A stretch of 64,000 bases of DNA from Actinomadura spongiicola (lineage in GTDB: Bacteria > Actinomycetota > Actinomycetes > Streptosporangiales > Streptosporangiaceae), in assembly GCF_003432485.1 (NCBI RefSeq), contig NZ_QVNQ01000002.1:248001-312000 (forward strand), read 5' to 3'. Below the pieces are notes generated by a model, which did no database searches, was not told the origin of the DNA, and was given only the letters and a program-made list of their open reading frames with translations. Position 1 is the stretch's first letter, and the number at the start of each line of letters is the position of its first letter. The position numbers and the translations under genes were made by a program. This document shows positions 52,521-62,101 of this stretch, piece after piece.

Positions 52521-52650
52521 CCTTTGTCGGTCCGTCGCCGGCCGCCTGATTCCCCTTCCTGACGTGTCCGCGTCGCGGTGTGGGTCGCGGTCGATTCTCC
52601 TCCGGGAGCCGGGCCACGTCCAATGAGCCGATCAGCGAAGCGCGGAGGAC

Positions 52651-52872
52651 ATGCCCAAGAAAGAAGGGGCCATCGAGATCGAGGGCACCGTCATCGAGTC
52701 GCTCCCGAACGCCATGTTCCGGGTGGAACTCGACAACGGGCACAAGGTGCTCGCCCACATCAGCGGCAAGATGCGGATGCACTACATCCGGATCCTGCCG
52801 GACGACCGCGTCGTTGTGGAGCTGAGCCCCTACGACCTCACGCGCGGTCGGATCGTTTACCGCTACAAGTGA
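52651..52872 (+). CDS. infA: Translation initiation factor IF-1
   Basis: 73 residues. The OB fold is typical: [39 protein letters not shown] and [13 protein letters not shown]. It blocks the A-site during initiation. First gene of the infA-rpmJ-rpsM-rpsK-rpsD-rpoA-rplQ run. Confidence 0.97.
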   Translation: MPKKEGAIEIEGTVIESLPNAMFRVELDNGHKVLAHISGKMRMHYIRILPDDRVVVELSPYDLTRGRIVYRYK

Positions 52873-52945
52873 ACAAGCCATCCCACTGGGGTTGCCTTCC
52901 CCGCGCGTGGCGGCGCGGGGGTGACCCTAATCTCCAGGAGACCCA

Positions 52946-53059
52946 GTGAAGGTCAAGCCGAGCGTCAAGAAGATCTGCAAGAACTGCCGGGTCATCCGGC
53001 GGCACGGCCGGGTCATGGTCATCTGCTCTGACCCGCGCCACAAGCAGCGCCAGGGCTGA
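52946..53059 (+). CDS. rpmJ: 50S ribosomal protein L36
   Basis: 37 residues from a GTG start with CCAGGAG upstream. It is too short for most gene-finders. The sequence begins [20 protein letters not shown] and keeps zinc ligands Cys11, Cys14, Cys27 and His32. It lies between infA and rpsM, its usual place. Confidence 0.95.
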   Translation: MKVKPSVKKICKNCRVIRRHGRVMVICSDPRHKQRQG

Positions 53060-53107
53060 CGGCCCGGAGCCGCACACAGGCAAGCGCATCGCAACCTTCG
53101 CATTCCA

Positions 53108-53146
53108 GGGTGGCCGTACGGTCCGTTCCGGGCCGTACGGCACCGG
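53108..53146 (+). ncRNA. Structured leader before rpsM
   Basis: In the 197-nt gap between rpmJ and rpsM, CCGTACGG (53114-53121) occurs again at 53133-53140. Because the octamer is its own reverse complement, the two copies can pair as part of a longer hairpin (GGTGGCCGTACGG with CCGTACGGCACC). This could be a leader element for ribosomal-protein feedback, but no known family was recognised. Confidence 0.4.
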
Positions 53147-53256
53147 TGTGTGAAGGGGCCACCCCCGGATCGACGGAGGCCGGGGCCGCCACCCGGGCAG
53201 GGTGTTCGCGGACGCGATGCGTCCATACCTCCGCACTATGAAGGGAAACTGCCCAT

Positions 53257-53637
53257 ATGGCACGCCTCCTCGGCGTCGACCTCCCGCGCGACAAGCGCCT
53301 GGAGGTCGCTCTCACCTACATCTTCGGCATCGGCCGGACGCGGGCGCTGGAGACCCTCGCGGGCACCGGCATCAGCGGCGACCTGCGGGTGCACCAGCTC
53401 GGCGACGACGAGATGGTGAAGCTCCGCGACTGGATCGAGGCGAACTACAAGATCGAGGGTGATCTTCGCCGCGAGGTCCAGGCGGACATCCGCCGCAAGA
53501 TCGAGATCGGCTGCTACCAGGGCATCCGGCACCGCCGCGGGCTTCCCGTGCACGGTCAGCGCACGCAGACCAACGCGCGTACCCGCAAGGGCAAGAAGAA
53601 GACGGTCGCCGGCAAGAAGAAGGCCGGCAAGAAGTAG
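53257..53637 (+). CDS. rpsM: 30S ribosomal protein S13
   Basis: 126 residues. [20 protein letters not shown] and [20 protein letters not shown] are S13 signatures. It contacts the 50S subunit and the tRNAs. GAAGGGA lies upstream of the ATG. The C-terminus is Lys-rich. Confidence 0.97.
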   Translation: MARLLGVDLPRDKRLEVALTYIFGIGRTRALETLAGTGISGDLRVHQLGDDEMVKLRDWIEANYKIEGDLRREVQADIRRKIEIGCYQGIRHRRGLPVHGQRTQTNARTRKGKKKTVAGKKKAGKK

Positions 53638-53686
53638 TCCGGAGTCCGGTCCTCCGGATCGATGACCTCACGAGTAGAGAGAGCAG

Positions 53687-54088
53687 ATGCCTCCTAAGAG
53701 CCGTCCAGGCGCCAAGAAGGTGCGCCGCAAGGAAAAGAAGAACATCGCTCACGGGCACGCCCACATCAAGAGCACGTTCAACAACACGATCGTCTCGATC
53801 ACCGACCCCAACGGCAACGTGATCTCCTGGGCCTCCTCGGGCCACGTCGGGTTCAAGGGCTCCCGCAAGTCCACGCCGTACGCCGCGCAGCAGGCCGCCG
53901 AGGCCGCCGCCCGGCGCGCGATGGAGCACGGGATGCGCAAGGTCGACGTCTTCGTGAAGGGCCCGGGCTCGGGCCGCGAGACCGCCATCCGGTCGCTCCA
54001 GGCGACCGGCCTCGAGGTCGGCTCGATCCAGGACGTCACGCCCGTTCCGCACAACGGCTGCCGCCCGCCCAAGCGTCGCCGGGTCTGA
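53687..54088 (+). CDS. rpsK: 30S ribosomal protein S11
   Basis: 133 residues. [20 protein letters not shown] and [18 protein letters not shown] are S11 signatures. It lines the mRNA exit side of the 30S platform. Confidence 0.97.
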   Translation: MPPKSRPGAKKVRRKEKKNIAHGHAHIKSTFNNTIVSITDPNGNVISWASSGHVGFKGSRKSTPYAAQQAAEAAARRAMEHGMRKVDVFVKGPGSGRETAIRSLQATGLEVGSIQDVTPVPHNGCRPPKRRRV

Positions 54089-54109
54089 GGCAGGGGAGAA
54101 CACGAAACC

Positions 54110-54736
54110 ATGGCTCGTTACACCGGTGCGGACTGCAAGCTCTGCCGCCGCGAGAAGATGAAGCTGTTCCTCAAGGGCAGCAAGTGCGAGGGCCCCAAGT
54201 GCCCGATCGAGATCCGTCCCTACCCGCCGGGTGAGCACGGTCGCGGTCGGCCGAAGGAGACCGAGTACCTGCTGCAGCTCCGCGAGAAGCAGAAGGCACG
54301 GCGCATCTACGGCGTGCTGGAGCGGCAGTTCCACAACTACTACGTCGAGGCGAACCGCCAGCAGGGCAAGACGGGCGACAACCTGCTCGCCCTCCTGGAG
54401 CGGCGGCTCGACAACGTCGTCTACCGCGCGGGCTTCGCCAAGTCCCGCGACATGGCCCGCCAGCTCATCCGGCACGGCCACATCAGGGTCAACGGCAGGA
54501 AGGTCAACATCCCGTCGGCCCTGGTCTCCGAGGCCGACATCGTCGACGTCAAGCCCAAGTCGCTGGAGATGACGCCGTTCCAGGTCGCCAAGGCCGAGGT
54601 CGGCGAGCGTCCCGTCCCGGCGTGGCTCGGCGTGGACGGCGACCGGATGCGGATCCTCGTGCACTCGCTGCCCGTCCGGCAGCAGATCGACGCTCCCGTC
54701 CAGGAGCAGCTGATCGTCGAGCTCTACTCCAAGTAA
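54110..54736 (+). CDS. rpsD: 30S ribosomal protein S4, zinc-binding type
   Basis: 208 residues. The zinc site Cys9, Cys12, Cys26 and Cys31 (CKLCRR; KCEGPKC) is intact. The S4 domain near residues 95-155 ([20 protein letters not shown]) binds 16S rRNA. It is the first of the two large 30S assembly proteins. Partner of S3 and S5 at the mRNA entry channel. Confidence 0.97.
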   Translation: MARYTGADCKLCRREKMKLFLKGSKCEGPKCPIEIRPYPPGEHGRGRPKETEYLLQLREKQKARRIYGVLERQFHNYYVEANRQQGKTGDNLLALLERRLDNVVYRAGFAKSRDMARQLIRHGHIRVNGRKVNIPSALVSEADIVDVKPKSLEMTPFQVAKAEVGERPVPAWLGVDGDRMRILVHSLPVRQQIDAPVQEQLIVELYSK

Positions 54737-54747
54737 GGGCTCAACGC

Positions 54748-54784
54748 GTCCCGCCGGGATTCCCACGTGGGATTCCGGCGGGAC
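54748..54784 (+). terminator. Hairpin between rpsD and rpoA
   Basis: GTCCCGCCGG (54748-54757) pairs with CCGGCGGGAC (54775-54784), and the inner GATTCCCAC/GTGGGATT also pair. It has no U-tract and lies in the middle of the alpha operon, so it may be a partial terminator or a processing site. Confidence 0.5.
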
Positions 54785-54843
54785 GGGGAACAACCACACA
54801 CGCGGTAGTCAAATAGCGGGCACCGCGGAAAGAAGGCACTACC

Positions 54844-55857
54844 ATGCTCATCGCTCAGCGTCCGACTCTCACCGAAGAGCAGGTCGACGAGTACCGGTCC
54901 CGGTTCACCATCGAGCCGCTGGAGCCGGGCTTCGGCTACACGATCGGCAACTCGCTGCGTCGTACCCTGCTCTCCTCGATTCCCGGTGCGGCCGTCACCA
55001 GCATCCGGATCGAGGGCGTCCTGCACGAGTTCTCCACCGTGCCGGGCGTCAAGGAAGACGTCACCGACATCATCCTGAACCTCAAGGAGCTCGTCGTCTC
55101 GTCCGAGCACGACGAGCCCGTGGTCATGTACCTGCGCAAGCAGGGCCCGGGCGAGGTCACCGCGGCCGACATCGCGCCGCCCGCGGGCGTCGAGGTCCAC
55201 AACCCCGACCTGCACATCGCCACGCTGAACAACAAGGCCAAGCTGGAGATGGAGCTGACGGTCGAGCGCGGCCGCGGCTACGTCTCCGCCGCGCAGAACA
55301 AGCAGCCGGGCCAGGAGATCGGCCGGATCCCGATCGACTCCATCTACTCGCCCGTGCTGAAGGTCACCTACAAGGTCGAGGCGACCCGAGTCGAGCAGCG
55401 CACCGACTTCGACCGCCTCATCCTGGACGTGGAGACCAAGCAGGCGATGCTGCCGCGCGACGCGGTCGCGTCCGCCGGCAAGACCCTCGTCGAGCTGTTC
55501 GGCCTGGCCCGTGAGCTCAACGTCGAGGCCGAGGGCATCGACATGGGCCCGTCCCCGACGGACGCGGCGCTCGCCGCCGACCTGGCCCTGCCGATCGAGG
55601 AGCTGAACCTCACGGTCCGCTCCTACAACTGCCTCAAGCGCGAGGGAATCCACTCGGTGGGCGAGCTCGTCGCCCGCTCCGAGCAGGACCTGCTCGACAT
55701 CCGCAACTTCGGCGCCAAGTCGATCGAAGAGGTCAAGCAGAAGCTCAACGACATGGGCCTGTCGCTGAAGGACTCCCCGCCCGGGTTCGACCCGAGCGCG
55801 GCGGCCGACGCCTACAGCGACGACGACCAGAGCTACGCCGAGACCGAGCAGTTCTGA
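54844..55857 (+). CDS. rpoA: RNA polymerase alpha subunit
   Basis: 337 residues. The N-terminal assembly domain ([20 protein letters not shown]) is followed by a flexible linker and the C-terminal domain ([40 protein letters not shown]) that binds promoter UP elements and regulators. It belongs with rpoB and rpoC in this window. Confidence 0.98.
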   Translation: MLIAQRPTLTEEQVDEYRSRFTIEPLEPGFGYTIGNSLRRTLLSSIPGAAVTSIRIEGVLHEFSTVPGVKEDVTDIILNLKELVVSSEHDEPVVMYLRKQGPGEVTAADIAPPAGVEVHNPDLHIATLNNKAKLEMELTVERGRGYVSAAQNKQPGQEIGRIPIDSIYSPVLKVTYKVEATRVEQRTDFDRLILDVETKQAMLPRDAVASAGKTLVELFGLARELNVEAEGIDMGPSPTDAALAADLALPIEELNLTVRSYNCLKREGIHSVGELVARSEQDLLDIRNFGAKSIEEVKQKLNDMGLSLKDSPPGFDPSAAADAYSDDDQSYAETEQF

Positions 55858-55865
55858 CATCCGAG

Positions 55866-55900
55866 CCCGGCGGCCGGGGGCGCGTCCCCCGGCCGCCGGG
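55866..55900 (+). terminator. Hairpin between rpoA and rplQ
   Basis: CCCGGCGGCCGGGGG (55866-55880), loop CGCGT, CCCCCGGCCGCCGGG (55886-55900): 15 perfect G-C pairs, 8 bp after the rpoA stop. It probably lowers transcription of rplQ relative to rpoA. Confidence 0.65.
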
Positions 55901-55948
55901 ACCAGCTGACACCGGTACCTGATACGGCCGGTGCAGAAAGGAAGCACC

Positions 55949-56485
55949 ATGCCCAAGCCGACCAAGGGCGCCCGCCTCGGCAGCGGCCCCGCACACCAGC
56001 GCCTCATGCTCGCGAACCTGGCGACGGCGCTGTTCGAGCACGGCCGCATCACCACCACCGAGGCCAAGGCCCGGCGGCTGCGCCCGCTGGCGGAGAAGCT
56101 GATCACCAAGGCCAAGAAGGGCGACCTGCACAACCGTCGCCTGGTGGCCAGGACGATCCGCGACAAGTCGATCCTGCACGAGCTCTTCACCGAGATCGCG
56201 CCGCGTTTCGAGACCCGTCCGGGCGGCTACACCCGCATCACCAAGATCGGCCCGCGTAAAGGTGACGCGGCGCCGATGGCCGTGATCGAGCTGGTGCAGG
56301 AGGCGATGCCGTCCGTCTCGACCGGCAAGGCCGCGCCGACCACCAAGGCCGCGCCGAAGGCGACCGAGGACGTGCCGCTCGACAAGGCCGAGGACGCCGA
56401 GGCCACGGAGAGCGGGGCGGACGAGACCGCCGCCGACGCCAAGTCCGACGCCGGGACCGACGCCGAGAGCGGCGACGCCAAGTAG
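55949..56485 (+). CDS. rplQ: 50S ribosomal protein L17 with acidic tail
   Basis: 178 residues from the second in-frame ATG, the one matching the family start ([20 protein letters not shown]). The L17 core ends near residue 120; the remaining 58 residues are Ala/Glu/Asp/Thr-rich and acidic. L17 borders the peptide exit. It is 91 bp after rpoA. Confidence 0.96.
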   Translation: MPKPTKGARLGSGPAHQRLMLANLATALFEHGRITTTEAKARRLRPLAEKLITKAKKGDLHNRRLVARTIRDKSILHELFTEIAPRFETRPGGYTRITKIGPRKGDAAPMAVIELVQEAMPSVSTGKAAPTTKAAPKATEDVPLDKAEDAEATESGADETAADAKSDAGTDAESGDAK

Positions 56486-56569
56486 GACTCCGGTCGCCGA
56501 GGGACTCGCCTCGCGGGGTGATCAACCCCTTGGCTAATCCATTAATGGTCTAGGCCGACATGATGGATA

Positions 56570-56608
56570 GGGCCCGCCGCCTGCCACGGGACGGCGGGCC
56601 CTCATCTT
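56570..56608 (+). terminator. Intrinsic-type terminator after rplQ
   Basis: GGGCCCGCCG (56570-56579) pairs perfectly with CGGCGGGCCC (56592-56601) and is followed by TCATCTTT, the best U-rich tail of any terminator in the window. The truA frame is open through it, but a translation start here is unlikely. Confidence 0.8.
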
Positions 56609-56679
56609 TGCCAGACTTGATCGCATGGGCAGGTCAGGAGGACGACGATTCGCTGGGGAGCGTTTCAGGGGGGCACTCG

Positions 56680-57630
56680 ATGAGTGCTCACCGGGAGAAG
56701 GCCGCGGTGCAGAAGGACAGCTCGGCTGACATGACCGCTCTGGTACGACTGCGGCTCGACATCTCCTACGACGGGTCGGACTTCGCGGGCTGGGCGCGGC
56801 AACCGAACCAGCGGACCGTCCAGGGGGTCATCGAGGACGCCCTGGCCCGGATGCTGCGCCTCGACCCGCCGCCGATGCTCACCGTCGCGGGCCGCACGGA
56901 CGCGGGCGTCCACGCACGCGGGCAGGTCGCGCATCTGGTGGTGCCCGTCGCGGCCTACTCGGCGATCAACGGGACGATGCCGCGCCGGCTCGCCGGGCTG
57001 CTGCCGTCGGACGTCCGGGTGTGGCGCGTGTCCGTCGCGCCGGAGGGGTTCGACGCGCGGTTCTCGGCCCTGTCCCGCCGCTACGTGTACCGGGTGTGCG
57101 ACAACCCGGTCGGCGTGGAGCCGTTGCGCCGCCACGACGTGCTGTGGCATCCGCGTCCGCTGAACCTCGACAGGATGAACGCGGCCGCGGGGCTGCTGCT
57201 CGGCGAGCAGGACTTCGCCGCGTACTGCCGCAAACGCGAGGGCGCGACGACGATCCGGGAGCTGCTCCGCTACGAGTGGGTTCGGGACGACCGCGACCCG
57301 CACATGGCGTTCGCGACGGTGGAGGCGGACGCGTTCTGCCATTCGATGGTGCGCGCGCTGGTCGGCGCGCTGCTGATGGTCGGGGACGGGCGCCGCGAGG
57401 TCGAATGGCCCGCCGAGGTGCTCGCCGCCCGGGTCCGCGACTCGGGCGTGACCGTGGTGCCCGCGCACGGCCTGTCGCTTGAGGAGGTCCGCTACCCGGA
57501 CGACGACAGCCTCGCCAGACGCGCGCAGGAGACCCGGCGCGTCCGGACGTTGAACGCCGTCGCGGCGGCGGAGGCGGCCGCCGCGGCCGAGGAGGCGGCG
57601 CAGACACCGTCCCAGCCGGGTTCGGCCTAG
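56680..57630 (+). CDS. truA: tRNA pseudouridine synthase A
   Basis: 316 residues from the ATG at 56680, which has AGGGGGG 8 bp upstream; the ATG at 56731 ([15 protein letters not shown]) is the only serious alternative. Motif I is [20 protein letters not shown]; the catalytic Asp74 is in [18 protein letters not shown]. It makes pseudouridine at positions 38-40 of tRNA anticodon arms. The C-terminus is Ala/Glu-rich. Confidence 0.95.
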   Translation: MSAHREKAAVQKDSSADMTALVRLRLDISYDGSDFAGWARQPNQRTVQGVIEDALARMLRLDPPPMLTVAGRTDAGVHARGQVAHLVVPVAAYSAINGTMPRRLAGLLPSDVRVWRVSVAPEGFDARFSALSRRYVYRVCDNPVGVEPLRRHDVLWHPRPLNLDRMNAAAGLLLGEQDFAAYCRKREGATTIRELLRYEWVRDDRDPHMAFATVEADAFCHSMVRALVGALLMVGDGRREVEWPAEVLAARVRDSGVTVVPAHGLSLEEVRYPDDDSLARRAQETRRVRTLNAVAAAEAAAAAEEAAQTPSQPGSA

Positions 57631-57639
57631 GAGACGAGA

Positions 57640-57671
57640 AACGGCCGCGAACCGTGGGGTTCGCGGCCGTT
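57640..57671. terminator. Bidirectional hairpin between truA and the convergent gene
   Basis: AACGGCCGCGAACC (57640-57653) pairs perfectly with GGTTCGCGGCCGTT (57658-57671); GTGG loop. It separates truA from the minus-strand gene. Confidence 0.8.
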
Positions 57672-57683
57672 CGCCGTCGCGGC

Positions 57684-59195
57684 TCAGCCCTGGGCGCGGG
57701 CCACGATCGGGCTGAGGTCGTAGTCGAGGAACTGCTGGGCGACCTGCTTGAACATCGGGTCGCCGGGCTTGGCCTTCTTGCCGTCCGCCCACTGCACGTA
57801 GGCGTAGGCGACATACCTGCCGCGGAAGGTGACGGCGGCGTAACCGCCCGCCCGGTCGAGGTCGGGGGCGTTCTTGCCGCCGAGGCCGCGGAACCACTCG
57901 TACTTGGCCGGGTCGCCCGCCTTGCTGACCGTGACCGCGGCCTCCTTGGTCGGCATCACCGCGATGCCGGAGGTGACGGCGAGCGCCCGTTCCCGGTCGA
58001 TGAACGTGGCGCGGACGATCTTGCGGCACTGCGCACGTTCCAGGGCCTGGAGCATCGACCCCCTGGCCGCGTACGACACGTCGCGGTTCAGGGACCAGCG
58101 CTCGCGGGTGTAGGTCCGGCCGCCGAGGTTGATGACCTCGGTGGGGAAGACGTCACGGAACGCCAGGTCCTTGGTGTCGGTCTTCTCGTCGGTGATGTCC
58201 ACGGGCGTGGACGTGGGCGCCGGGGCGGCCTGTGTCGGGGCGGGGGGCCGCACGTCCTTGCCCTTCGCGTCCTTGTCGTCGCCGGAACCCGTCCCGCCGA
58301 GGATGAACAGGGCGATGGTCGCCGTGAGGATCACCGCGGCGCTGGCGCCGATCAGCCGCGGCCGGCCGCCCTCTCCGCCGAGGTCGAACCGGCGGGGCAG
58401 GGTGGGCGGCAGGGTGTCGACCGGCAGGCCGCCCTCGGCGTGGAAGGTCGGTGTGTTGGCGGGGGGCGCCTCGGCGGCAGCCGTGTCCTTCTCGGCGGTC
58501 GCCGTGTTCGGGAACGGTCCGCTTCCGGTGGGCGGTGTGACGCCGGGCGGCAGGATCGCGTCCGGCACGAGCACGGGCGACAGGGCGGCGGATGTCGCGT
58601 CCTCCGCCTCCCTGGCCTTCTGGAACGCGGAGGGCGCCTCGGATGGCTGGTCCACGACGTCCACGACGGTCTCCTTCACTTCGGGGGCGTCCTCGTCCGG
58701 GCGGACGGCCGGGATGCCGTCCGGGTCGGTGTCACCGGTCACGAAAGGACGTTTGACGATCGGCTCCGCCGGCACGGCGCGGCGGGAGTCGACATTCGGG
58801 ACGCCGACCCCGGCGACGAGCGTGCCCGGCGGGGCGGCGTCGGTCGTCTCCGGGTCGTCCGGACGGTCGTCGACGGTCTCGGCGCCGACGACGATCTCCT
58901 CACCCTCGTCCGCCGGAACCCGCCGGTCGGGACTCTCGACCCCGGCACCCGCGTCCGCCGCCGCGTTCCCGGCGTCCGCGTCGTCCTCGACGTCCGCGTC
59001 GTCGGTGGCCTCGGCCGCCCACCAGGGGGCCTCCAGGCCGAAGGCGGTCGGCTTGAAGGAGGAGGCGGGAGGCGCGTCGGCGGGCGGCGCGTCGACCGGG
59101 GGGACCGCGCCGAAGCTGGGCGGCACCGACTCGGCGGGGACGTCGCACGTCCCCGCCGAGTCGGTGGACTCCCGGGTGTCTCTAGGTCCAGACAT
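57684..59195 (-). CDS. Single-pass membrane protein with acidic cytoplasmic arm (paralogue of the next gene)
   Basis: 503 residues. Residues 1-275 are disordered, Pro/Asp/Glu/Ala-rich; a membrane helix lies at 281-300 (LIGASAAVILTATIALFILG); a Pro/Thr spacer follows; the last 150 residues are a folded outer domain (FPTEVINLGGRTYTRERWSL; ALERAQCRKIVRATFIDRER). That domain matches the outer domain of the adjacent gene in layout: AxxxxCxxAxRATF, then a SGxxxxxxGV strand, a helix and a TWVQxxDGKK-type strand. No catalytic motif is visible. Role unknown; envelope location is clear. Confidence 0.75.
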   Translation of the reverse strand: MSGPRDTRESTDSAGTCDVPAESVPPSFGAVPPVDAPPADAPPASSFKPTAFGLEAPWWAAEATDDADVEDDADAGNAAADAGAGVESPDRRVPADEGEEIVVGAETVDDRPDDPETTDAAPPGTLVAGVGVPNVDSRRAVPAEPIVKRPFVTGDTDPDGIPAVRPDEDAPEVKETVVDVVDQPSEAPSAFQKAREAEDATSAALSPVLVPDAILPPGVTPPTGSGPFPNTATAEKDTAAAEAPPANTPTFHAEGGLPVDTLPPTLPRRFDLGGEGGRPRLIGASAAVILTATIALFILGGTGSGDDKDAKGKDVRPPAPTQAAPAPTSTPVDITDEKTDTKDLAFRDVFPTEVINLGGRTYTRERWSLNRDVSYAARGSMLQALERAQCRKIVRATFIDRERALAVTSGIAVMPTKEAAVTVSKAGDPAKYEWFRGLGGKNAPDLDRAGGYAAVTFRGRYVAYAYVQWADGKKAKPGDPMFKQVAQQFLDYDLSPIVARAQG

Positions 59196-59219
59196 AAGCA
59201 GAGAGGGTATTCGTACAGG

Positions 59220-60527
59220 TCAGTTTTGGAGGGGTTTGCCTTCGGTTTCCCTGTAGTGCAGGGCCAGCGCCAGGTTGCTGCTCTTCACCAGCTGCGTCCC
59301 GAAGACACGGACGGCGGCGTGGTACTTCGCGGCGATCTTCTTGCCGTCGGGCCGCTGCACCCACGTCATCACCAGGTAGTGGCCGCGCGCCTGGGAGGTG
59401 CCGAGCGCCTCGCCCTTGCCGTTGGACTTGGAGACGCCCTTGCCGGGCAGCGCCACGAGGAAGGCGTCCTTGTCGGCGGCGGCCTTGACGGCGAGTTCGG
59501 CCGCTTCCTCGGTCTCCAGGTTGAAAACGCCGACCGTCCCGATCAGGGATCCGCTGGTGAGGGCGTAGGTGGCCCGCAGCGCCTGCGTGCAGCCGCCCTT
59601 CTTGAGGGCCTTCTCCAGCTTCACCCCGCCGACGGAGGCGGCACAGCTCTTCGTCTGGCTCGCGGCGGTCCGCACGTACCTGTGCTTGCCGACCTTGAAC
59701 TTCCCGTTCCCGAAGGCCTCCTTGAGCGTCAGCGGCTTCGGGTCGGTGGTGCGGCTCTGGAGCTTCACCGGCTCCAGGACGGGCTGCGGCGGGCTCGGGG
59801 TCGGCTGCGGCTGCTGCGGAGTGGGCTTGGACGGCGTCGCGCTCTTCTTCGACCCGGAGTCGCCCGCCAGGACGGACGACAGCGCGACGCCACCGCCGAT
59901 GAGGAGGACTCCGGCGGCCACGGCGCCGCCGATGACCAGCGGGAGGTTGCGGCGCCGCTCGGCGGGCGGCGGCGCGCTCGACGGCATCGCCGGCCCGCCC
60001 GGGGGAGGCCCGAACGATCCCGTTCCCTGGGCGCCGGCACCGAACTGTCCCGGCGGGGAGAAGGCGGGCGCGTCCCCGGCGGGGGGCTCGCCGGCCCATG
60101 GGGGAGCCTGGTCCGCGAGCGCACCGAAGGGAGGCGCGCCGAACGCGTCGCCGCCACCGCTCGGCTCGGCACCGAACGGCTGGTTGCCGAACGCCTCGTC
60201 GCCGCCTGGCTCGGCTCCGAACGGCTGATCGCCCAACGGCTCGTTGCCGCCCGGCTCCGCGCCGAACGGCTGACCGCCGAACGGCTGACCGCCGAACGGC
60301 TCGTTGCCGCTTGGCTCGGCTCCGAAGGGCTGGTTACCGAACGGGTCGTCGCCGCCCGGCTCGGCGCCGAAGGGCTGGGAGCCGGGCGGCGTCGCGCCGG
60401 AGGTCTCGTCGGTCGGGGAGTAGGGGGGTGTGAAGGAGGTCTCGTCGTTGTCGGGGCCGTACGGCGGGGGTGGCGGCTGATGGGGGGGCCGGCCGCCAGG
60501 CTTACCTTGATCGCCCGGATAACCCAT
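59220..60527 (-). CDS. Single-pass membrane protein with PFGAEP repeats (paralogue of the previous gene)
   Basis: 435 residues. The first 190 are disordered; residues 50-135 hold about eight degenerate repeats of QPFGAEPGGNEPFG type. A membrane helix is at about 195-218, followed by a Pro/Gln spacer. The outer domain (270-435) includes two extra Cys (SCAAS and GGCTQAL), which could form a disulfide. It lies 24 bp upstream of its paralogue on the same strand, so the pair probably came from a tandem duplication and shares a transcript. Function unknown. Confidence 0.75.
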   Translation of the reverse strand: MGYPGDQGKPGGRPPHQPPPPPYGPDNDETSFTPPYSPTDETSGATPPGSQPFGAEPGGDDPFGNQPFGAEPSGNEPFGGQPFGGQPFGAEPGGNEPLGDQPFGAEPGGDEAFGNQPFGAEPSGGGDAFGAPPFGALADQAPPWAGEPPAGDAPAFSPPGQFGAGAQGTGSFGPPPGGPAMPSSAPPPAERRRNLPLVIGGAVAAGVLLIGGGVALSSVLAGDSGSKKSATPSKPTPQQPQPTPSPPQPVLEPVKLQSRTTDPKPLTLKEAFGNGKFKVGKHRYVRTAASQTKSCAASVGGVKLEKALKKGGCTQALRATYALTSGSLIGTVGVFNLETEEAAELAVKAAADKDAFLVALPGKGVSKSNGKGEALGTSQARGHYLVMTWVQRPDGKKIAAKYHAAVRVFGTQLVKSSNLALALHYRETEGKPLQN

Positions 60528-60657
60528 GGCTTGGACCTTACCGTTCCTCGTTCAGGGCTCTGGACCTTCGCGACACCCACCATGACATGGGGGTGAACCG
60601 GACGCCGGTGCTTTCGCGAAGGTCAGGAGCCGGGAGCGGGCCTGATCGTCCGACCGA

Positions 60658-61707
60658 TCATTTCCAGCCGAAGTCCTGTGTCCACAGCGGGCCGCCGGAT
60701 CCGGCCGCCCTGCCCACGCCGATCGCGCGCAGGTCGCAGTTCAGGATGTTGGCGCGGTGACCGGGGCTGTCCATCCATCCCTTCATGACGGCCTCGGCGG
60801 TCGCGTAGCCCTTCGCGATGTTCTCCGCGCCGGGGCTCGGGTAACCGGCGGCCTCCATCCGCTGCCACGGGCTGTCGCCGTTGCGGGACGTGTGGTCGAA
60901 GTAGCCGTTGGCGGCCATGTCGGCGGAGTGCCGGCGGGCCGCGGTGACGAGCCGGGCGTCGACGCGCAGGGGCTTGCAGCCCTCCTTGGCGCGCTCGGCG
61001 TTGGTGAGCGCCACCACGGCCGCCTCCGCGCCGGACGCGCCCGCGGAACCGTCCGGCGAGCCGCCGCGCGAGCGGGCCCCGCTCGTCGCGGGCGGCCTGT
61101 CGGGCTCGGGCGTCTTCTTCGGTGTGGTGCCGGGGGCGCGCATCGTCTTGAGGGGCGGTGTCGGCACGTCGGCGGGGGGCTTGGGACGGGCCTCGTCCCC
61201 GCGCTTTGGCGTGTCGCCGTCCCCGCCGTCGGGGGTCCCGGGCGTGGTCGAGGTCTCGCTCTGCGGTCCGGGCGGTACGTCGCCGGACGGTCGTGTCTTC
61301 GGCCCGGCCGCGGTGGTCCGCTCCTGCCGCGTCTCGGGCAGGACGAGCCGGTCGATCGCGATGCCGGTGCCGACGGCGAGGGCGGACGCGGTGACCGCCA
61401 CGACGATGCCGGTCACACCCTTCGACCTGGAGCGCCTGCGCTCGTCGTCCGGGCGTCGTCGCCCGCCGGGCGGAGGGCCGGTGGGGGGCTTGGGGCGGCG
61501 CCGGCCGCTGGCGACGAGGGTGTCGCGATGGGGGGAGTTTCCGCGCGGGGCGGCGTCACGAGGTGCGGCGCCGGACGGCCCGTACCCGGGCCGGCGGCGG
61601 TTGGCGGGGTCACCTGGTCTGCGGGGGGTGGACAGCGGGGGCTCCCGGGTGCGGGTCGGCGCGGGCCGACGTGGACCGGTCGCCCGGCACAATATCCCCC
61701 TATACAC
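60658..61707 (-). CDS. CAP-domain (SCP/PR1) membrane-anchored protein
   Basis: 349 residues. A basic Pro/Arg-rich cytoplasmic part, a membrane helix at about 97-118, a Pro/Thr/Asp linker, then a CAP domain at about 225-349. CAP motifs are clear: HSADMAANGYFDHTSRNGDS, AENIAKGY, VMKGWMDSPGHRANIL and VGRAAGSGGPLW. The His and Glu of the family's site are kept. Bacterial CAP proteins lie outside the membrane and may act on the cell wall or bind lipids. The GTG at 61707 is only a provisional start; a -10-like TATAGG lies inside it. Confidence 0.85.
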   Translation of the reverse strand: MYRGILCRATGPRRPAPTRTREPPLSTPRRPGDPANRRRPGYGPSGAAPRDAAPRGNSPHRDTLVASGRRRPKPPTGPPPGGRRRPDDERRRSRSKGVTGIVVAVTASALAVGTGIAIDRLVLPETRQERTTAAGPKTRPSGDVPPGPQSETSTTPGTPDGGDGDTPKRGDEARPKPPADVPTPPLKTMRAPGTTPKKTPEPDRPPATSGARSRGGSPDGSAGASGAEAAVVALTNAERAKEGCKPLRVDARLVTAARRHSADMAANGYFDHTSRNGDSPWQRMEAAGYPSPGAENIAKGYATAEAVMKGWMDSPGHRANILNCDLRAIGVGRAAGSGGPLWTQDFGWK

Positions 61708-62101
61708 CCCTTGTTACGGAGATCGCTCAAAAAAGATCAATACAACTACTCCATGTAACACAATTGCGGCTTACCGTTCATCGAAGCGCGACCAAGCGGA
61801 CCGGAGACGGCCCGCGACCGCGACCGGCTCGTTTTGACCCTGGGGCGCGGAGCCGAGTATTCTGCCTGTTTGTTGTGTGCGTCGTTGTCCGCGGACGGCG
61901 GGCTGGAGTCGACGTGACGACGTGCCGGTGTACCCCTGACGTGCTCGCGCCGAAACGGGTGTGGGCGCCGGTTCCGGGTCCCGGCATCCCGGAGCGCCAG
62001 GTCGGACGATCCTTCGATCGGCGCAAGCAGGATTCCGCTGACGGCGCTCGCCCGCGAGGGCGAGTGAGGATCGAAACGACGAGAAACGAAGGCCTACGAC
62101 C
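61708..62101 (+). other. AT-rich intergenic region and rplM leader
   Basis: 394 bp between the divergent CAP and rplM genes. The first 80 bp are far more AT-rich than the window (runs such as CTCAAAAAAGATCAATACAA). The rplM promoter is at 61834-61863. A leader of about 230 nt would precede rplM. I see no gene. Confidence 0.65.
61834..61863 (+). promoter_or_regulatory. Promoter of rplM-rpsI
   Basis: TTGACC (61834-61839), 18 bp, TATTCT (61858-61863). One of the best housekeeping promoters in the window. Confidence 0.75.

Noticed and set aside
56560..56679. Upstream extension of truA to an ATG at 56560
   Set aside because: The extra 40 residues are coded by the terminator hairpin of rplQ and do not resemble TruA proteins.
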